Translations under genes and position numbers: made by a program | Notes under the pieces: model-generated | Told to the model about the DNA's origin: nothing | Seen by the model: only the letters and a program-made list of their open reading frames with translations | Databases searched by the model: none | NCBI RefSeq assembly: GCF_020880695.1 | Contig: NZ_JAJIWO010000007.1 | Coordinates: 62,001-126,000 of the forward strand | Reading direction: 5' to 3' | Source: Mucilaginibacter sp. UR6-11 | GTDB lineage: Bacteria > Bacteroidota > Bacteroidia > Sphingobacteriales > Sphingobacteriaceae | Length of the DNA: 64,000 nt | In this document: positions 62,833 to 64,000 of the stretch, piece after piece | How positions within the stretch are numbered: position 1 is the stretch's first letter | Layout: each line of letters begins with the position of its first letter

Positions 62833-63552
62833 TTAAATCTTCTCAACCATCCTATAAAACCGATCTCTGTAGCGATCCCCCACAGGAAGCATTTGGTCGC
62901 CGATGTTGATGCGCCCCCGCTCGATTGAACTGATATGCCGCAGCGCCACAATGAAGGATTTATGCACCCGGACAAACTCCTTATCAGGCAATTGTTCCTC
63001 TAATTTCTTCAGCGTTTGAAGGCTTAATATTTTACCGTTAGAGGTAGTGATGGCAATGTAGTTTTGCAGCCCCTCAATAAACCGGATATCCTTCAAATCT
63101 ACCTTTTGTATGCGGTGTTCGGTTTTTATAAACAGGAATTCGGGCGATGGTTCTGCCTGTGGAACAACCGGCGTTGCTGCCCGGCTACCCGGAACAATAA
63201 CATGCAATGCTTTCTCGGCCGCACGGTAAAAGCGCTCGAACGGGATGGGTTTCAGCAGGTAATCAACTACATCATGTTCGTACCCATCCAAAGCATATTC
63301 GGCATATGCAGTGGTGAGGATGATCTTGCATTGTTTACCCGCTATCTTTATGAATTGCAGGCCTGTCAGTTCGGGCATTTGGATATCGAGAAAAACCAGG
63401 TCGATGTTTTGCTCGCGCACCATTTGCAGGCCCTCTATGGGATTGGTAGTGGTACCCACTAATTGCAGGAAAGGTATCTTGCCAGCGTGGTCGGCCAGGA
63501 TGTCAATTGCCAGTGGCTTATCGTCTATAATTAGGCAACGGAGCTGGTTCAT
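62833..63552 (-). CDS. LytTR response regulator
   Basis: A 239-residue response regulator. The receiver has the acidic pair D10-D11, phosphoacceptor D56 in DLVFLDIQMPELTG, and DYLLKPIPFERF. The LytTR domain is at about 135-239: FLFIKTEHRIQKVDLKDIRF, FVRVHKSFIVALRHISSIE. It overlaps the kinase stop by four bases (63549-63552), an ATGA coupling. It is a second pair of this kind, after 28806-31364. Confidence 0.93.
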   Translation of the reverse strand: MNQLRCLIIDDKPLAIDILADHAGKIPFLQLVGTTTNPIEGLQMVREQNIDLVFLDIQMPELTGLQFIKIAGKQCKIILTTAYAEYALDGYEHDVVDYLLKPIPFERFYRAAEKALHVIVPGSRAATPVVPQAEPSPEFLFIKTEHRIQKVDLKDIRFIEGLQNYIAITTSNGKILSLQTLKKLEEQLPDKEFVRVHKSFIVALRHISSIERGRINIGDQMLPVGDRYRDRFYRMVEKI

Positions 63553-64000
63553 GTTAACTGCAATTCTAAATTAACGGTGTAAAACCCGGCATCCTCATTA
63601 ATTACTAAGTTATGCTTACCGGGGTACATCAGCAACAACCTGCGGCGCACATTGCTGAGGCCAATGCCGCCGAGCTTGTCTTTCTGGTAGTTATTCTTTT
63701 TGTTCCGGATGTCGAAGCGCACTTTGTCATTAGTAGCCTGTAAATGCATTTGCACAGGGTTAGCGGGGTCGGTAAGGATGCCGTGTTTAAAGGCATTCTC
63801 TACAAAAGAGATGAACAGTAAGGTGGCAATTTGCTGGCTGCCGATATAGCCCCCTACAGCAAGATCAATATAGGCGTTGCCCTTGGCGCTGATGCACTGC
63901 AATTCTATCACGTTCTCCAGGTATTTAATTTCGCTTTGCAGAGGCATCAGGTCGGCATTGCCTTCGCGCTGCATGTAGCGCAATATTTCCGATAGTTTTA
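63549..64000 (-). CDS. Sensor histidine kinase, C-terminal part (partial)
   Basis: The gene continues past the right edge; about 150 C-terminal residues are visible. SEILRYMQREG precedes LQSEIKYLENVIELQ (the helix after the His box of PF06580 kinases), then the ATPase domain with FVENAFKHGI (N box) and GGIGLSNVRRRLLLMYPG. A TTG codon at 63983 is not a start. It pairs with the LytTR regulator. Confidence 0.88.
   Translation of the reverse strand, partial: KLSEILRYMQREGNADLMPLQSEIKYLENVIELQCISAKGNAYIDLAVGGYIGSQQIATLLFISFVENAFKHGILTDPANPVQMHLQATNDKVRFDIRNKKNNYQKDKLGGIGLSNVRRRLLLMYPGKHNLVINEDAGFYTVNLELQLT

Overview
The window looks like chromosome of a Sphingobacteriaceae bacterium (Bacteroidota), most like Mucilaginibacter or a close relative. 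The signs are SusC/SusD pairs run by FecI/FecR-type sigma and anti-sigma factors, many lipoproteins and outer-membrane barrels, two GH29 fucosidases, LytTR regulators with His_kinase-type sensors, DUF4382, DUF6624 and DUF3494 proteins, and promoters of the Bacteroidota type (-7 TAnnTTTG). The genus is an inference.

Layout. 1-6.7 kb: the end of a large surface protein, an AraC regulator with a metal-binding-like N-terminus, then three cell-surface genes each closed by its own hairpin: an ice-binding-like (DUF3494) repeat lipoprotein, an OmpA protein and a DUF4382 lipoprotein. 6.7-12 kb: a minus-strand sugar group (Gfo/Idh oxidoreductase, GH29 fucosidase, esterase, aldo/keto reductase). 12-26 kb: mostly single genes (DUF6624, FtsX permease, AI-2E transporter, retropepsin-like protease, LLM flavoprotein, lipoproteins, GH25 lysozyme, UxaA), several separated by palindromic intergenic repeats; the lysozyme sits between an intact small gene and a decayed partial copy of it. 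26-34 kb: a second GH29 gene with a divergent AraC regulator, a LytS/LytR-type two-component pair, and divergent crtI/crtB for carotenoid synthesis. 34-38.6 kb: a 20-bp tandem repeat, a cytochrome b5-like protein, a lipoprotein, an ECF sigma factor coupled to a membrane-anchored barrel protein, and a PfkB kinase.

38.8-44.3 kb is an accessory scar beside tRNA-Asn: a headless serine recombinase reading into the tRNA, the tail of another lost gene, a coupled set of small genes including a J-domain protein, and a 3.5-kb element of three overlapping tyrosine recombinases with recurring inverted motifs (a recombinase-in-trio, RIT, element) that has split a ~49-codon gene.

44.6-62.3 kb is one large plus-strand locus: FecI, FecR, SusC with STN domain, SusD, a TlpA-type thioredoxin with a long extra domain, a metzincin-type zinc protease, a DsbD-alpha-like protein, an M1 peptidase, a calcineurin-like phosphatase, an M16 peptidase and a 35-residue membrane protein. 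Several of these genes overlap by four bases. Read together they suggest regulated import of a peptide-like ligand with periplasmic reduction and proteolysis, a peptide counterpart of a polysaccharide utilisation locus; the substrate cannot be read from sequence. The right edge holds a LytTR regulator and the end of its sensor kinase.
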